DNA of 64,000 nucleotides from Letharia columbiana (Eukaryota; Ascomycota; Lecanoromycetes; Lecanorales; Parmeliaceae), in contig NW_023501099.1 in assembly GCF_014066305.1 (NCBI RefSeq), forward strand, positions 124,001-188,000, read 5' to 3'. The position numbers and the translations under genes were made by a program. Shown here piece by piece: positions 20,674-33,062 of this stretch. The notes under the pieces are model-generated. The model ran no database searches and was not told where the DNA came from. It saw nothing but the letters and a program-made list of their open reading frames with translations. The first letter of the stretch is position 1. Every line of letters starts with the position of its first letter.

Positions 20674-23600
20674 ATGGACACCCAGAAGTTCTTAGGCCTC
20701 TTCGAGGAAATCCTTGCACGTGAGCTGAATGTTTTGCCCCTTCTGGTTCCACTTATACTAATTCCAACCAGCGGATACAAATCGAGTGAAAAAAGCGACA
20801 GCGACTCTCCGCACGGATTACTATCCACTGCCCGAGTCACTCACAATTCTCCTGCAGTTGATACTCTCAGACCAAGCTTCTCCACTTCGACAGCTAGCTG
20901 CCACCCAGGCCCGAACCCTCGTACCAAAGCATTGGAAAAGTTTGTCCGCCGCTCAAAAATCTCAATTTCGCCAGCAACTTTTGCAGGGCACGCTACAAGA
21001 AGAGGAGCAGCTAGTCAGACATGCGGCCTCCCGAGTCATCACTGCTATTGCGAAGATAGATCTGGAGAATGGGGAGTGGCAGGATGTCTTCAATGTCTTG
21101 CTACGAGCTGCGAATAATCCCAGCGTACGGCAACGAGAAGTGGGAACCTACCTTCTCTTCACATGTCTGGAATCCATGGGGGAAACGCTTATGCATCGAT
21201 TCCAAGATGTTTTGACCACCTTCTCCAAGACGATACGTAAGTGATCCCCCTTCCCATACCAAGCAACGAGCTGACAACCATTTAGGCGACCCGGAGAGCG
21301 CAGAAGTACGGATCAACACCATGCTGGCAATGAGCAGACTCGCAATAGTCTTGGACACAGATAACGATGAGCCATCACTTCGATTGCTGCAAGAAGCCAT
21401 ACCTCAAATGGTGGCTGTGCTCAAGCAGGCTGTCAGCGACGGCGATGAAGACCGTACTACCCAAGCATTTGAGGTCTTCCAAACCTTGCTCGGGTGCGAT
21501 TCCTCGGTTCTCAACAAGCATTTTGGCGACCTTGTCCAGTTCATGATCAACCTCGCAGCACAGCGAACGCTGGATGAAGATGCCAGAACTCAAGCGCTGA
21601 GCTTCTTGATGCAGTGCATTAGGTACCGCAAATTGAAGATGCAGGCTCTGAAAGTTGGAGAACAGATCACACTGAAATGCCTGGAGATAGCATGCGAGCT
21701 TGGCGATGCATCTGCAGATGACGAGGACGTTACCACCCCACGGTCAGCGCTTGGACTACTCGACGAGATGGCCGCGAGTCTACCACCCAACCAGGTGGTA
21801 GTTCCCCTACTACACGCTCTCGGCCAATACGTCAACAGCCCGGACCCTGACAGGAGACAAGCTGGCATCATGGCATTGGGGATGTGCGTTGAGGGAGCTC
21901 CCGAATTCATTAACACTCAGTTGAAAGAGATTCTTCCCTTGATCATGCGATTGATTGACGACAGCGATCCAAGGGTGCGACGTGCGGCAATGGAAGGTGT
22001 GATGCGATTGGCCGAAGAGCTTCCAGAGGAACTTGGAAAAGAGCACAAGAATTTAATGCCGACCCTAGTCAAGCAGATGGACATTGCAATGAGAAACCTG
22101 AGCGGCCCAGACGACAAGCAAAATCTGGACATCATTAAGACAAGTGTCACTTGCATAGACGTTGTCGTTGAAGGCTTGGATTCGGAAGACATCAAACCGT
22201 ATCTGTCTGAGCTAATGCTCCGGCTGAGCAAACTCTTCTCGAGTGACATCTTCAAAATTAAAATTGCAGCCATCTCAGCGACAGGCGCCATCGCTGCCTG
22301 CGCCAAAGAGGCATTTCTACCATATTTTGAACAGACGATGGACTCATTATCTGCATACGTTGAAATCAAAGACAGCGCAGAGGAACTCGACCTACGCTCT
22401 TCAACATGTGATGCCATGGCCAGCATGGCACTGGCTATAGGGCCGAAGCCCTTTCAGCGTTATGTCCAGCCTCTCATGCAGGCAACAGACGAAGGGTTGC
22501 ACCTTGATCATCCCCAGCTAAAAGAGACGAGCTTCCTCTTTTGGGCCATGATGGCGAAAGTCTACAAAGGCGAGTTCAAACCTTTCTTAGAAGGTGTACT
22601 GAAGGCGCTGTTCGAGAGCCTAGAGACCGAGGAGTCTGAGCTTGAAGTCGATCTTGGTGACGAAGCGGAAGATCTAGCAGGTAAAGAGATCACGATTGGT
22701 GGGAAGAAGATCAAAATATCTGCCTTGACCGAAGACGACATCATAGCGGCTGATGACATTGAAGACCTTGACGACGAAGCTGCAGCTGCCGGAAGCGATG
22801 ACGATTGGGATGACTTGGATGTCGTGACCGCAGTTGCCCAGGAGAAGGAGGTCGCCGTCGAGGTGCTGGGAGACATATTGACTCACACGACTCAAAGCTA
22901 TATCCCGTACATGGAGAAAACCATCGAAATTGTTGTTCCTTTGCTGGAGCATTCCTATGAAGGTGTCCAGAAAGCTGCCATCAGTACCCTGTTCCGAGCA
23001 TACACTGCCGTCTGGGAACTTCAGCCAGATGCGATGAAGAACGACACTCCTGGTCTGCCCATGGATCCTGAACCCAGCCCACAGATCAAGAAGCTGGGAG
23101 AGATTATTATGACGGGTACTCTGGCCATATGGCAAGAAGAGGAGGACAGGTACGTTGAGACGTGCTTTTCGGATGTGATTTGTTCTTTCTTCCCATTGAA
23201 ATGATGACACATTTCTCGTTAATCCCAGCTCACTCAGAGGCATCAATGCATTGCTGAGAAAACGAATTTGCTTCTGATCATTCCATATACACTGCACTCC
23301 CCCTCTCTCAGAGCTTGGTATTTTCAGCAAATGACTGACTTCCCTCAAACAGAGCCACTGTGACCGAAATCAATCGCTCCCTTGCCGCCACTCTCAAAGT
23401 CACAGGCCCCTCCTTGATCGCCGACACCGCCGCGCTCAAGAATGTCACCGAGATCCTAGTTGCAATTCTCACCAAAGCTCACGCTTGCCAGAAAGATTTC
23501 GGCGACGAAGAAGACCTGAGCTCTCTCGACGGGACATCCGAATCTGATTGGGTCACCATCGATACCGCTCTTGACGTCGTCATCGGCATTGCGAACGCTC

Positions 23601-24368
23601 TCGGCGAGACATTTGGCCAGTTATGGAAGATCTTCGAGAAGCCCGTCCTGGCATTTGCCAGCGGCAGCGAAGGCTACGAGCGAAGCACCTCCGTGGGCAC
23701 GATTGCTGAATGCATCAAGGCAATGGGCACCTCAGTCACTCCGTTTACTAGCCATTTGCTCAAGCTACTGCTCCACCGTATGAGCGACGAGGACAGCGAG
23801 GCCAAGTCCAACGCTGCCTATGGTATCGGCTTGCTGCAGGAGGGCTCGAAGAACGACAAGGAGATCCTGAAGGCTTTCCCCACTATCCTCAGCAAGCTAG
23901 AGCCCTTACTGCAGACGGATGAGGCCCGAGCCAAGGACAATGCGGCCGGGTGCGTGAGCCGTATGATCATGCGACATCCTTCAAATATGCCAGTGGAACA
24001 AGTCCTACCCGCACTCTTAGAAATTCTCCCATTGAAGAACGACTTCGACGAGAACGTACCTGTCTACGACATGGTCGTCAAGCTCTGTAAGCCATCCACC
24101 CCCCTTCCTCTTTCCTATCACCCCACTCCTCCCTGTAGCAAGCCTGAATAAAACACTGACACGTCTTCCAACAGACCAAGAATCCAACTCAACAATGATC
24201 TCCCTAACCCCAACCCTCCTCCCCATCCTCGCCGAAGTCATGGCGCCCAAACCCCCGGGCCAGCTCAAAGACGCCACGCGCGAGAAACTGACCGAGCTGG
24301 TCAAATTCCTCGCTACGAAGCAGCCGGCGGAAGTGAGGAAGTATGAGAGTCTTGCTGCTTTGGTGTAG
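20674..24368 (+). CDS. kap123: karyopherin beta Kap123 / importin-4 (1100 aa)
   Basis: Exons: 20674-20719, 20772-21236, 21286-23149, 23353-24086 and 24175-24368, summing to 1101 whole codons, close to yeast Kap123 (about 1113 aa). It begins MDTQKFLGLFEEILA and continues PDTNRVKKATATLRTDYY, the importin-beta N-terminal repeat that binds Ran-GTP. HEAT-like helical pairs follow throughout. Recognisable Kap123 blocks are LRQLAATQARTLVPKHW, the acidic loop around residues 640-690 (rich in Asp/Glu, EDLAGKEITIGGKKIKISA), and SNAAYGIGLLQEG near the C-terminus. It imports ribosomal proteins and histones H3/H4 into the nucleus in yeast, which is family knowledge. The third intron is 203 bases and the others 49-88. 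No defect is visible. Confidence 0.95.
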
Positions 24369-24805
24369 AGAGGGTGGTGGAGGGATGGGATGTGAAGTGA
24401 AATAGGTCGTTGGATGTAAATTTGCTTGGGATAGGTGACGTGATTGGTGGTGCCTGGATATGAAATGGGCGATGGGTCGATGAAATGAGATGAGATGAGA
24501 CGGATGAGCTATGAGAGCCATGATGATGAGGGTTTTCTTCTCGAAGGTGTCGAACGATGCATATAGACACCGTGCTTTCTTGTAGATAGACTTCAGCAGA
24601 TGGAATGATTATTGACTCTTACAATCTTTATCGACTCCCTCTTCACATATCGACATGAGAGCAATAATTCGAAGCCGCGAATCGCAGGACGTTGTATTCA
24701 CATACAAAATGACCTATATGTCAAAACCTCTGTATATATACCTTCAAACAACATATTCCATCACCATCATCAGCCATCCACCCACCCTCCTTTTCTCCCT
24801 TTAGC

Positions 24806-25888
24806 CTAAAAACAACACTGCCCCCCATCCACCACCAAATCCGCCCCATTCACATACCCCCCGGCCTGCGAGCAAAGCAACACCACCACCCCCGTCAACT
24901 CCTCCGGCACGCCCATCCTGCCCATCGGGTTCCGCTCCCCCCACGTCCTCCGCGCCTCCTCCAGTCCCGACCCCTCATTCAACACCGTATCCATATACCC
25001 CGGGCTCACGCTGTTGACGCGGATGCCGTGCACGGCCCACTCGGCCGCGAGGGAGTACTTCAGCGACAGCAGGGCCGCTTTGGAGGCGTTGTACGCGGCC
25101 TGGGGTTGCGGGTAGTTGGTTCGGTGGGCGGAGATGGAGGCGAGGAAGAGGATGCTGCCGCCGGTGTTTTGGGCGATCATTTGGCTGGGTCGGAGGTGAG
25201 CTGGGAGCTGGGGTGGAGAAGGGTGAAGAATGAGTGAGGGAGAGAGGGGGGGGGGGTTACCGAGCAGCAGCTTGCGCGGAGAGAAAGGAGCCGGTGGTGT
25301 TGATTTCCAGTCTTGATTTCCACTCCGAGGGCGCCATGTCGATCGCGTGCGTGCATCCCACGACGCCGGCGAAACAGCATAGTATATCCACGCTTCCGAG
25401 CTCCGAAACCGTGAGCTTGACGGCCGACGCCAATTGCTCTGCGTTTGTGGCATCCACTTTGATCGACAACACCCTCGCGTTTGGGAAGTCTGCCTTCAGC
25501 GCCTGGATTTCCTGGGCCGATTTCGAGTGATCCAGATCAAATAGCGCCAGACCGGAGAGGCCGTGTTCGAGTAAAGCACGAGCGTTCACGAGGGCGAGGG
25601 TTCCGGCGCCTCCTGTGACTGTTGCTCACCCGATTGCAATATTAGCGGTGAGGGGACTTTGGGGAGAGTTCGGGGGGTTAGGGACAGTACCCTCGAGACA
25701 TGTGTCGACGTACAGATGGCGTTGCCTTCGACGGCGAAGCGTTTGATTGCTCGACCTTCGGAGGTGAGGTAGTGGGGCATTGGCGGGGGAGGACCGGTCA
25801 TTGAGGAGGTGTCGCCGGTTGAGAGGGTCATATGGGGGATGGATCGAGCGCGGAGGTCATCTTGGGTGGTGTTTGATGGTGAGGGCAT
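24806..25888 (-). CDS. short-chain dehydrogenase/reductase (303 aa)
   Basis: Three exons (25888-25714, 25618-25261, 25184-24806) sum to 304 codons. The first intron separates an N-terminal tail of about 58 residues from the Rossmann fold, whose nucleotide motif reads VTGGAGTLA (a TGxxxGx variant). FAGVVG takes the place of the family NAG block. The catalytic set is visible: Ser in FLASISAH, and Tyr and Lys in YNASK. The end (GGYVNGADLVVDGGQCCF) is the classical SDR C-terminus. It is most like the fungal polyol/sugar dehydrogenase branch (arabinitol dehydrogenase or sorbose/xylulose reductase), but SDR substrates cannot be assigned from motifs. The C-rich 3' region and a poly-G run inside the second intron are notable. 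Confidence 0.88.
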
Positions 25889-26465
25889 TGTATGTGTTGG
25901 CGAAAGGTTGGTGGAGGGAGCCGCCTTTTGTAAGTATGGTAGCTGTACGTGAGTAGTAGGGGTATATATTTTGTACAGAGAGCAATGGCAAAGATATATA
26001 CGGCATCGGAGGAGTGGAGGGTGGAGTGGCTTTCTTTAAGGACGCCGAAAGAAGAGGCAACTTTGCCGAGATCTGATATTGGCTGAGAAAAAGTGGCAGC
26101 GGTGACTATTTACATACCCTCCAACTGCATATCAAGGGCCCAATTAGGAAGCTGCCACTTGCATCAAAGTAACATTCACTCGTACTGTTTTCGCAGCATA
26201 ATGCCCTGGATTGTGCACATTCGGAAAGAGATTGTGTGAGGCTGCCAATGTGTCTAAATGTGTGCTCAAGTGGCCATGTCCTTGACCCGCTTCTGTGCTA
26301 AGAGAGCTGATAAGTTCGAGTCATAAGCCGCCGTTGCAATCATCATGCTTTTCCGTCCTGCTTTTGTGAGCCATAAAAGGACCGCTAATTAGAGCAATCC
26401 GAGAGCCTCCCATCAAGCTATTCATGCTTTTTGTTCCTGCATCTGAGAGCTATTTTCACCATCTT
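25889..26465. other. 5' flank of the SDR gene, no gene seen
   Basis: About 580 bases with no supported frame. A short - strand frame at 25857-26060 overlaps the SDR promoter and has no recognisable content. The right end runs into the 64-base tandem repeat. Confidence 0.5.
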
Positions 26466-26722
26466 TCAAGCCTGTAACAAAGGAAATCACCCGGTAGGTC
26501 GTGCTGATGTGAAGCTCTAATGCCCATATGTCAAGCCTGCAACAAAGAAACTATCCCGTGGAACGTGCTAGTCTCAAGCACTTATCCCTATTCATCAAGC
26601 CTGCAACAGAGGAAGTCGTCCATGGAACGTGCTGATTTGAAGCGCTTCTGCCCATCTGTCGTGCCCAGAACAAATGGAATTATCAGACGGACTGCGGTGT
26701 CAGGCGGGCTAAAACGCACCGA
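26466..26722 (+). repeat. tandem repeat, about four units of 64-65 bases
   Basis: Unit starts are about 26466, 26531, 26595 and 26659. The first three begin TCAAGCCTG(C/T)AACA, share a middle similar to GGAACGTGCT, and end TGCCCAT or CCCTATT. The fourth is more diverged (TCGTGCCCAGAACA). The array ends at the stop side of the DUF3431 gene, so it may be part of that gene's 3' UTR. It is imperfect, which suggests an old minisatellite. Confidence 0.8.
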
Positions 26723-26723
26723 C

Positions 26724-27668
26724 TTACTCCTCATCAGATAGGTTAGTATGTCCTTCGTCCACCTGAACACCGGGAGGAGTCCTATGCCATCTGCCTTTCG
26801 CGAGCTGTCCCTGCTGATTGCGTTCCACTATAGACACCTCGGTCTCAGTCCAGCAGCAGTACTCTTCGGGGCAAAAGGTCGCCAGCCACAACCGTTCCAT
26901 GAAATGACCAGTCTCAGGGTCAATATGCACCATATCTCCTTCAAAGAGATCCGCCAGCATCTTCTGGTAGGTCTTCTTTGGGTGTCGATGAATAGTCTCA
27001 CGCCTCACAGCAAAGATTGCACCAGGCTGAAAGCCGACTGACATAGGCGGTCCGTCATGGCCGTAATTGTCGAAGAAATCTTTGAGATACTGGGCCGGGG
27101 TCTGGGGAGCTTTCTTGCCTATGAATTCGAGGTTTTCCCCCAGCCACTTCTGCCAGCATGGGTAATCCTTCCAAGGAATTCCATCCCAGAGATCGAACAG
27201 CTCCAGGTCACGTTGGGTGCCGAAGGTAGTGATTTGGCCCACCTTAGTCCCGAGCGCGTTGTCCATCATCTCCAAGGCGGTCATGCCAGTGTGGTCAAAA
27301 GCTTTGCCTTGTGTGAAGACGGTAACGTCCTTGAGCTCATCGTAGTACTTGCAGATGTAGTAGAGGTAGGTTTGTCCTTCGCGGCCGTTGTTGTGGAGCT
27401 CCTCGAATGCGAAGTCAGGGGCGTTCTTCGGGCCGCCTTTTGAGTAAATCTTGCAGTAGGCGATGACATCCTTGAGCCAGTACAGTTTCTCACTGTAATG
27501 TGCGACAACAAATTCGATGCTCGGAGATGAAAGAGTTGTGCTTGATGAGGCTTTGGTCAGTGCTGGAGAGATGTCTGTTGGAGACGACGTTGGTGAGGAT
27601 GACTCTGGTGTGAACAATGTCGCCGAGGCCGGTGCCGGTGAAGCAGTCTTCGATAAGTCTAAAGACAT
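26724..27668 (-). CDS. DUF3431 domain protein (314 aa)
   Basis: Single exon. The first 45 residues are Ser/Thr/Pro-rich with no strong signal peptide. The DUF3431 domain follows: IEFVVAHYSEKLYWLKDV, IYSKGG, the block NNGREGQTYLYYICKYYDEL, DVTVFTQG, and the C-terminal SVGFQPGAIFAVRRETI followed by HPKKTYQKML. This family is common in filamentous fungi and looks glycosyltransferase-like in its ordering of blocks, but its activity is not established. Many homologues begin with a membrane anchor; here none is visible, so an upstream exon might be missing. The start chosen is the first ATG of the frame. Confidence 0.85.
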   Translation of the reverse strand: MSLDLSKTASPAPASATLFTPESSSPTSSPTDISPALTKASSSTTLSSPSIEFVVAHYSEKLYWLKDVIAYCKIYSKGGPKNAPDFAFEELHNNGREGQTYLYYICKYYDELKDVTVFTQGKAFDHTGMTALEMMDNALGTKVGQITTFGTQRDLELFDLWDGIPWKDYPCWQKWLGENLEFIGKKAPQTPAQYLKDFFDNYGHDGPPMSVGFQPGAIFAVRRETIHRHPKKTYQKMLADLFEGDMVHIDPETGHFMERLWLATFCPEEYCCWTETEVSIVERNQQGQLAKGRWHRTPPGVQVDEGHTNLSDEE

Positions 27669-30054
27669 CTTGATCGCTGGGATGACGGTGGTAGGACTGG
27701 AGGATTGGCACGGTGATACACCGGTTTGTCGATTGTCTGAACAGAAACCTGGGTGCGGTGTCAGAGGCTGATAGATTGCAGTAAGAAGACAGCCTAGTCT
27801 GTTGCTCTTAGTGGATTTATGGTGACAGTTCGGAAGAGAACAGAAGGATTACAAACCTGTGACTGGCTTTCTATAATAGTAATGGGAGGGAGGGTTTGGA
27901 TAGTTTTCTGGACGATTATTGAACAAGTTCAGTCTCAAAGTAAGGTTGCCAAGCATAAAACCTGATCAAGTCAGACGTGAAGGCACCCTAAAAGCCGATG
28001 ATCAGCGGACAATGAGACTGCCGACGTCATTACAAGTGAGCAAATCGGAGGTTACATCTGCAATCTTTGGGGTAGAAAGCCTCTGCACTGGATACGACAT
28101 CCGGTGATGTCGCTGCTCCTGCTCCGACAATCTCACATATCTCTCGGTAGGAATACCTTCATTTATAGGGACCATTTATTCATTATATTCTGCACTGCTA
28201 GGTAGTGGCCTGACAACCAGAGGCTTTAGTCCGCAGTTGAGGGGAGGGGAAGATTGCTTCGATCCGGAGGGTAATTTCCCCCTACCTGGCCGGATATCAC
28301 CTTGCGGCCGCCGAACCTCGGCACCAAGAGAGCGACCCATACTTGAGGCTGACCTGGAAAGTCTCGGTCACAATTCAACTCCCCATTCACGCTCTGGCCT
28401 ACATTCGACGCAGTTTTTCTGAGCCAAACATCGTGCACAGCTGCTTAGACTTGAAGCACAGATACGGATATCATCTTTGACGTCAAGTCGTTGGCTCCAG
28501 CCATTTCCCCACCCTGAGCGTATGAAGTAGTATCCATACGGAGCCCGCGCCATGCATTTCGGACAGCCATCGAGGTCGTTTACGTAGTAGATATGTCTTT
28601 TGATTTGCGGATACTCATAGTCTAGCAACAAAGCTGAAGGACGGGTCAATTCAACGCTTCTGGTGGATCATCTTCAAGGATTTTGATCGAAACCTACAAG
28701 TGAAGCAAACCACATTGCTATCATGATAGTACTTGTAATAGTCTCGGCCGGTGCCGATGGTGATATATACATGGTGTACATTGGACTGATGGATCAAGGC
28801 TCTCCTGAAGAACTCATCTGTGGTTACGCTGCTGTGTATCAGCGCCGCCGCCGCATATAAGGTCAACTGACGAGTGGGAGTTGTGCAGAGAGAGGGGTTT
28901 GAGGAGGAGGAGGATAAAACGTACGCCAGACATCTTCCACCCGGGTAGCAACGAGACTCGCTTCCAGCGAGAGCGATGCGAATCTTCGGCCTTTCTCTGA
29001 TTGGAGCCATCTCAAAAGAAACCGCCTTCGGGATCCGTAAAGTGTCCAACGTCTTGAAGAAGGGGAGTGCCTTTCAAGATTGAGCAACGGAAGTGGTGAA
29101 GGAAGCACACTGATGGTTATGCTTCGAGCCTCGCAGCATGGCCTCAAAATCTAGCCTAATCAACAACAGACGGTGAACAATAGCTCAATATGCAATGTTG
29201 CATTCGGCTCCAAACTCAGAAAGGCCTTCGGCCAGCCTTGTGCACAATTGATTGCAGTCAAATGCGAAACTGATTGCCTGAAATCGCGCCTTCCAAGTAG
29301 CCTTGTAAACAATTGGTCACAAATAAAGGCTCAGTGTGCAACTTTCTATCCGTGTCTCGAACTACTCGGTCTTGCCAGGCATCAATCCATTTCAACGACT
29401 GTAACCAAAGCTAGATCCGTTGGCAAGCAGGAAGGAGGATCTCGCAAAGGCGGCCGCCCTCAATGACAGCCTTGCAGACCAGATAAAGCTGCAGCTCACC
29501 AGATGCATGCCAATGAGTCACTGGGCTGCTTTATCTCTGGAGATAATCTCACTTTACTGGGGACCAAGAAGTAGAATTCTACCAACTGAACACTTCTGGC
29601 GAACGTCTGGGGTTCACTAAGCTTGTCAGTACACAGGATAAGATAACGCTGGCAACGGACGATTTTATGATAAGCCTGTAGAGTACCTGTAAGGTAATGA
29701 GTCATTTCCGATGAAGACTGGCCTGCATACCTATACTTTCAAGTAGTCTGCGTTGCAAAGGCTGTCGATCCAGCTCGAGCTAACCTCGGCGCACCCTCAG
29801 AACCCTCATACATTCGACATCTCTGTTCATTATTGTCGGGAGAACAGCATCTGCCTCCGGACTGGGTTCCGATTCTCTCCCGCTGTGCATCAAGCTCGAT
29901 CCCACGCCTGACAGCACCGAGGTCTGCCAGCCACGTGTTGGATCAACCACCCAATTCGCATGAGGTATTAAAACTGGCCCAAGACAGTCCTGAGACAGTT
30001 TAATTCATGCAATCTACACATCACTCAACCTGAATCTTGACATGAGTAGGTGAA
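27669..30054. other. gene-poor interval with unassigned short frames
   Basis: About 2.4 kb with no recognisable gene. The longest frames are on -, 28651-29049 (132 codons) and 28368-28649 (93 codons, with several Cys such as CPKC and CARC), and on +, 29173-29466. None shows a family motif, and none has convincing splice partners. A NotI-like GC motif (GCGGCCGC) occurs at about 28305 and 29449. I see nothing firm. Confidence 0.4.
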
Positions 30055-30425
30055 CCTCGAGCAGAGGGAGCCCGGGCTGAGGATCAGTTCCTCGGTCTGG
30101 CCTGTACAACCATTCAGAGTATAGGAGTGTCTCCCTACAATTAGAAGTCCCACACAGAAAATAGGCGAAAAAGTTCCAGGCATGTCGCCAGAAGGAGCAA
30201 ATGATCCCGAGCAGAGGAAGTCTTCGACGGGAAGGACCCTCATTCTGGCCTGTACGGCCATAGAAGATGAAGGGAGCATCTCGTGTCAGGTCTCGGAGGA
30301 GTCCCTGACAGATGACTTGAGGGAATTGGAGATGCCCGGACAGAAGGAGTCTTTGTTGGGGAAGGACCCACAGTTGGCCTGTATGGCCATAGAAGACAGC
30401 GGGAGCGTGGCTCCGTGCATCATGA
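30055..30425 (+). repeat. three diverged tandem repeat units (about 130-150 bases)
   Basis: Units begin near 30055 (CTCGAGCAGAGGGAG), 30204 (TCCCGAGCAGAGGAAG) and 30332 (ATGCCCGGACAGAAGGAG). Each later contains TGGCCTGTA followed by CCAT and AGA, about 50 bases from its start. Units 2 and 3 are the closest pair. On the + strand units 2 and 3 stay open and translate to parallel segments (LACTAIEDEGSIS and LACMAIEDSGSVA), so they could be a decayed repetitive coding sequence. They lie just beyond the 3' end of mak5. Confidence 0.65.
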
Positions 30426-30431
30426 GTGGCA

Positions 30432-32892
30432 TCATAGATCATCCAAGCCACCATCTACCCTCCCCAAGAACTCTCCTCTCCCCCCATTCAATAGCTCATC
30501 AACATCAACCCCACCAGCGGTAAGATACCTCTCACTAACTCCGACGTTGACTCTCTGGCCCAAAAGCCCCTTTAGCTCCCCTCTGAGCGCCCCCAATTCG
30601 CCTTTCGTCAAGCTCCTAGCCTCCTTCTCCTTCTTCTTCCTTCCCTGACCCCTTCCTTTTTTGCTCGCTTCTCCAGCCGCAAACTCCTCGCTGTCATAGT
30701 CAACACCTAGGTCCTCGGCGGCAGTCTTCAGCCAGTTGTCTTCATGACCTTTCTTCTCTTTAGCAAGGGTTGCGTCGGAAATTTTCTTGCTAAGTATCAC
30801 ACGAGGTTTTAAGCGTGAGACGACACGGGTGTCAAGGTCAAGCGTTCGCATGAAGAATTTTTTGCGGTCACTGTCATGCTCGCTCGCTTTGCGCGCGTGG
30901 ACTTTAGCAATGAGTCGACGCATACCCTGGACTTCTTCAGGCGAGCACAACACGATGCTCGAGCCCGAATTCTCTGCGCGGGCGGTTCTTCCAGAGCGAT
31001 GAACATACATGTCGGCTGCTCGAGGCAGGTGGTAATGGAGGACAAGCTGAACGGAAGGGATATCAAGTCCTCTGGCTGCAACATCCGTCGCTATCAGTAT
31101 AGAGGATGGCGATGAGGCGGATGAAAAGCGCTCTACGGAGCGGAGCCGGGCTTTCTGGGGCATCTGGGAGTGAAGAGCGTAGGCGGGGAGACTGAGATTT
31201 TGGAGAAACGGTGTAAGACGACGGACAGACGTTATCGAGTTGGCGAAGATAAGCGTCCGCGTGTGTGGGTGGAGAAGTAACGTCGAGTATAGATAAAGGT
31301 CCTGCGGGTCCTTGTTAAAGAGAGAAGCAGTATTGGACTACTGTACAGACCTTTTCTGTCCCAGCACACTCGACAATTCCTTCTTTGAGGCCTGTCGCCA
31401 TTTGCGAGATGGGGTTGACATCAATGAACTTGGGCTTCTGGTCTCGAAAGTTGAGCTTTTTCAGTAAATATTCGAGGGATTCTCGTTTGCCCATCAGATC
31501 GCCACCTTTTGGTTTTCCCTTCCCTGCCAGTTTCTGCTGCAAGTCTTTCTGAAACGTGGCAGAGAAGACTAGCGTCTGTCTTTGCTGCTTCCAATCAATT
31601 GTTTCCGAATCGCGTTCGTCTTCGCCATTTGTTGCTTCATTTGTTCGGTCTAAAACACTAAGGATCTCTTCCACCTCTTTGAAGTGGCCTTCGCTCAGCA
31701 GCCGATCGGCTTCATCCACAATTAGAAACTTGATTCTACGTAAAGAATCTATCAGGTCCTGACTTCCACTAATGACTTCCCACAAGCGACCAGGGGTCCC
31801 AACGATAATATCAGCGTGGGCAATCTGACGCTGTTGCTTATGCACAGACAGACCTCCAGTCAGGGTCGCTATAGAAAGCTGTGCAGAGCCGGGATCCAAA
31901 CATAAATCTGTGAGATGTGCAGACAACTGATGCGCAAGTTCTCTGGTGGGTGAAAGAACCAGGGCCAGAGGGCTTTGCTGCCGTCCCTTGCCTTCCGCTT
32001 CTGCATATGGTACTTTACTACGAATAGTCTCAAGGTAGTGCTCGTAGATAGGTATTCCGAATGCTAGCGTCTTGCCGGATCCGGTCGGTGCTTTGCCTAT
32101 AACGTCGTGGCCACCCAAAATTTCTGGTATAGCGGACCGTTGTATCGCAGTCGGCTGCAAGAACTTCATGCGGGCGAGAGACGAGATTGTCCGAGAAGAC
32201 AGATTTAATGGTTCCCACGCAGACACTAGGACCGTTAGTAACAGAAGAAATTCTGAATCATCCGTTTCCGCTCACCATCGCCTTCCTCGTTATCTGCTAT
32301 ATCACGACCCTCGTCTGCTGTGCCCAACGCCTCGAAGGTATTTTTTGATGCCTTGGGCTGAGACGTGGCCTCCTTCTTTTGCTTTTTGTCCTGCTTCCGA
32401 CGCTTCTTCTCAACCCTGCTAGTATCTTTCTCCCTTGGGACCTTGCCCTTGGACCTCCGTGGGTCCACATGTGTTTCCGATTCCTCTTCGTCAAAGCCTT
32501 CCCATTCTTTCTCATCTATTCCTACAGTAGTATCTGGAATCTTAGGTTCCTTACTCCTTCTACTTGCGAAATTGTTGGACAGAAGCTGCCTTGAGTGGTC
32601 AGTATACCGCAAAACAAGGTCCGCAAAGGCCATGCTTACACACCTTGTATTCCACCTTTCCAAGAGTTGGATCCTTCACAACGTCGACGTCTGAGAGCTC
32701 TTCCAAGCCAAAAAAGCCTTCGGCATCCTCTAAACGGTCAACAGTCACCTGATTCCATGGAAGCTTGTCAAGGACAATGGCTCCACCACTCGAACCTTCT
32801 TGCGAGCCGTCGTTCTCGAGATCGATTCGTTGTCTTTTTTTAGCCTTAAATGAAGCCAGATCACGGCGCCTCTTCTTTTCGATCGGCGTCAT
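30432..32892 (-). CDS. mak5: ATP-dependent RNA helicase Mak5 (DDX24 type, 770 aa)
   Basis: Exons 32892-32644, 32585-32276, 32225-31351 and 31310-30432 sum to 771 codons. The start is the first ATG of the frame, MTPIEKKRRRDLASFKAKKR. The N-terminal part has the Mak5 signature (LPWNQVTVDRLEDAEGFFGLEEL) and a Lys-rich linker. The helicase core has the Q motif (WEPLNLS...LQPTAIQ), Walker A APTGSGKT, Ia PTRELAHQ, TPGRLWE, II DEADR, III SAT, and in domain 2 RGLDIPSV and HRSGRTARA. Mak5 is a nucleolar DEAD-box protein needed for 60S subunit assembly in yeast. Intron 3 is only 40 bases, near the lower limit. It shares a 170-base divergent promoter with trm7. Confidence 0.95.
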
Positions 32893-33062
32893 ACCGGGTG
32901 CTTGCTGAATCGTATTGGCGGGGGAAACGCAAACATAGGACTCATGTGACAAAACTAAATTTTGTCGAGATGCGCCGGGTAGGAAGGGTGAAAAGAACTA
33001 CAATTTTCAAACCACCCCCACTCAACTTCGCCCCGCCCTCCCGTTTATGACGCTTCCCAGCA
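32893..33062. promoter_or_regulatory. compact divergent promoter of mak5 and trm7
   Basis: Only 170 bases separate the two ATGs. The segment next to trm7 is C-rich on the + strand (CCACCCCCACTC, CGCCCCGCCCTCCCG). The two products act in ribosome and tRNA maturation, so joint growth-linked control is plausible but inferred. Confidence 0.6.

Noticed and set aside
20653..21117. Unspliced frame at the start of Kap123
   Set aside because: It reads through the first intron in the wrong phase; splicing at 20720-20771 gives the expected karyopherin N-terminus.
22674..23348. 224-codon - strand frame
   Set aside because: Antisense shadow of Kap123 and its third intron.
26300..26330. GTTCGAGTC-like T-loop of a possible tRNA
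   Set aside because: The bases on either side do not pair as a five-base T-stem and no acceptor stem or anticodon arm could be drawn.
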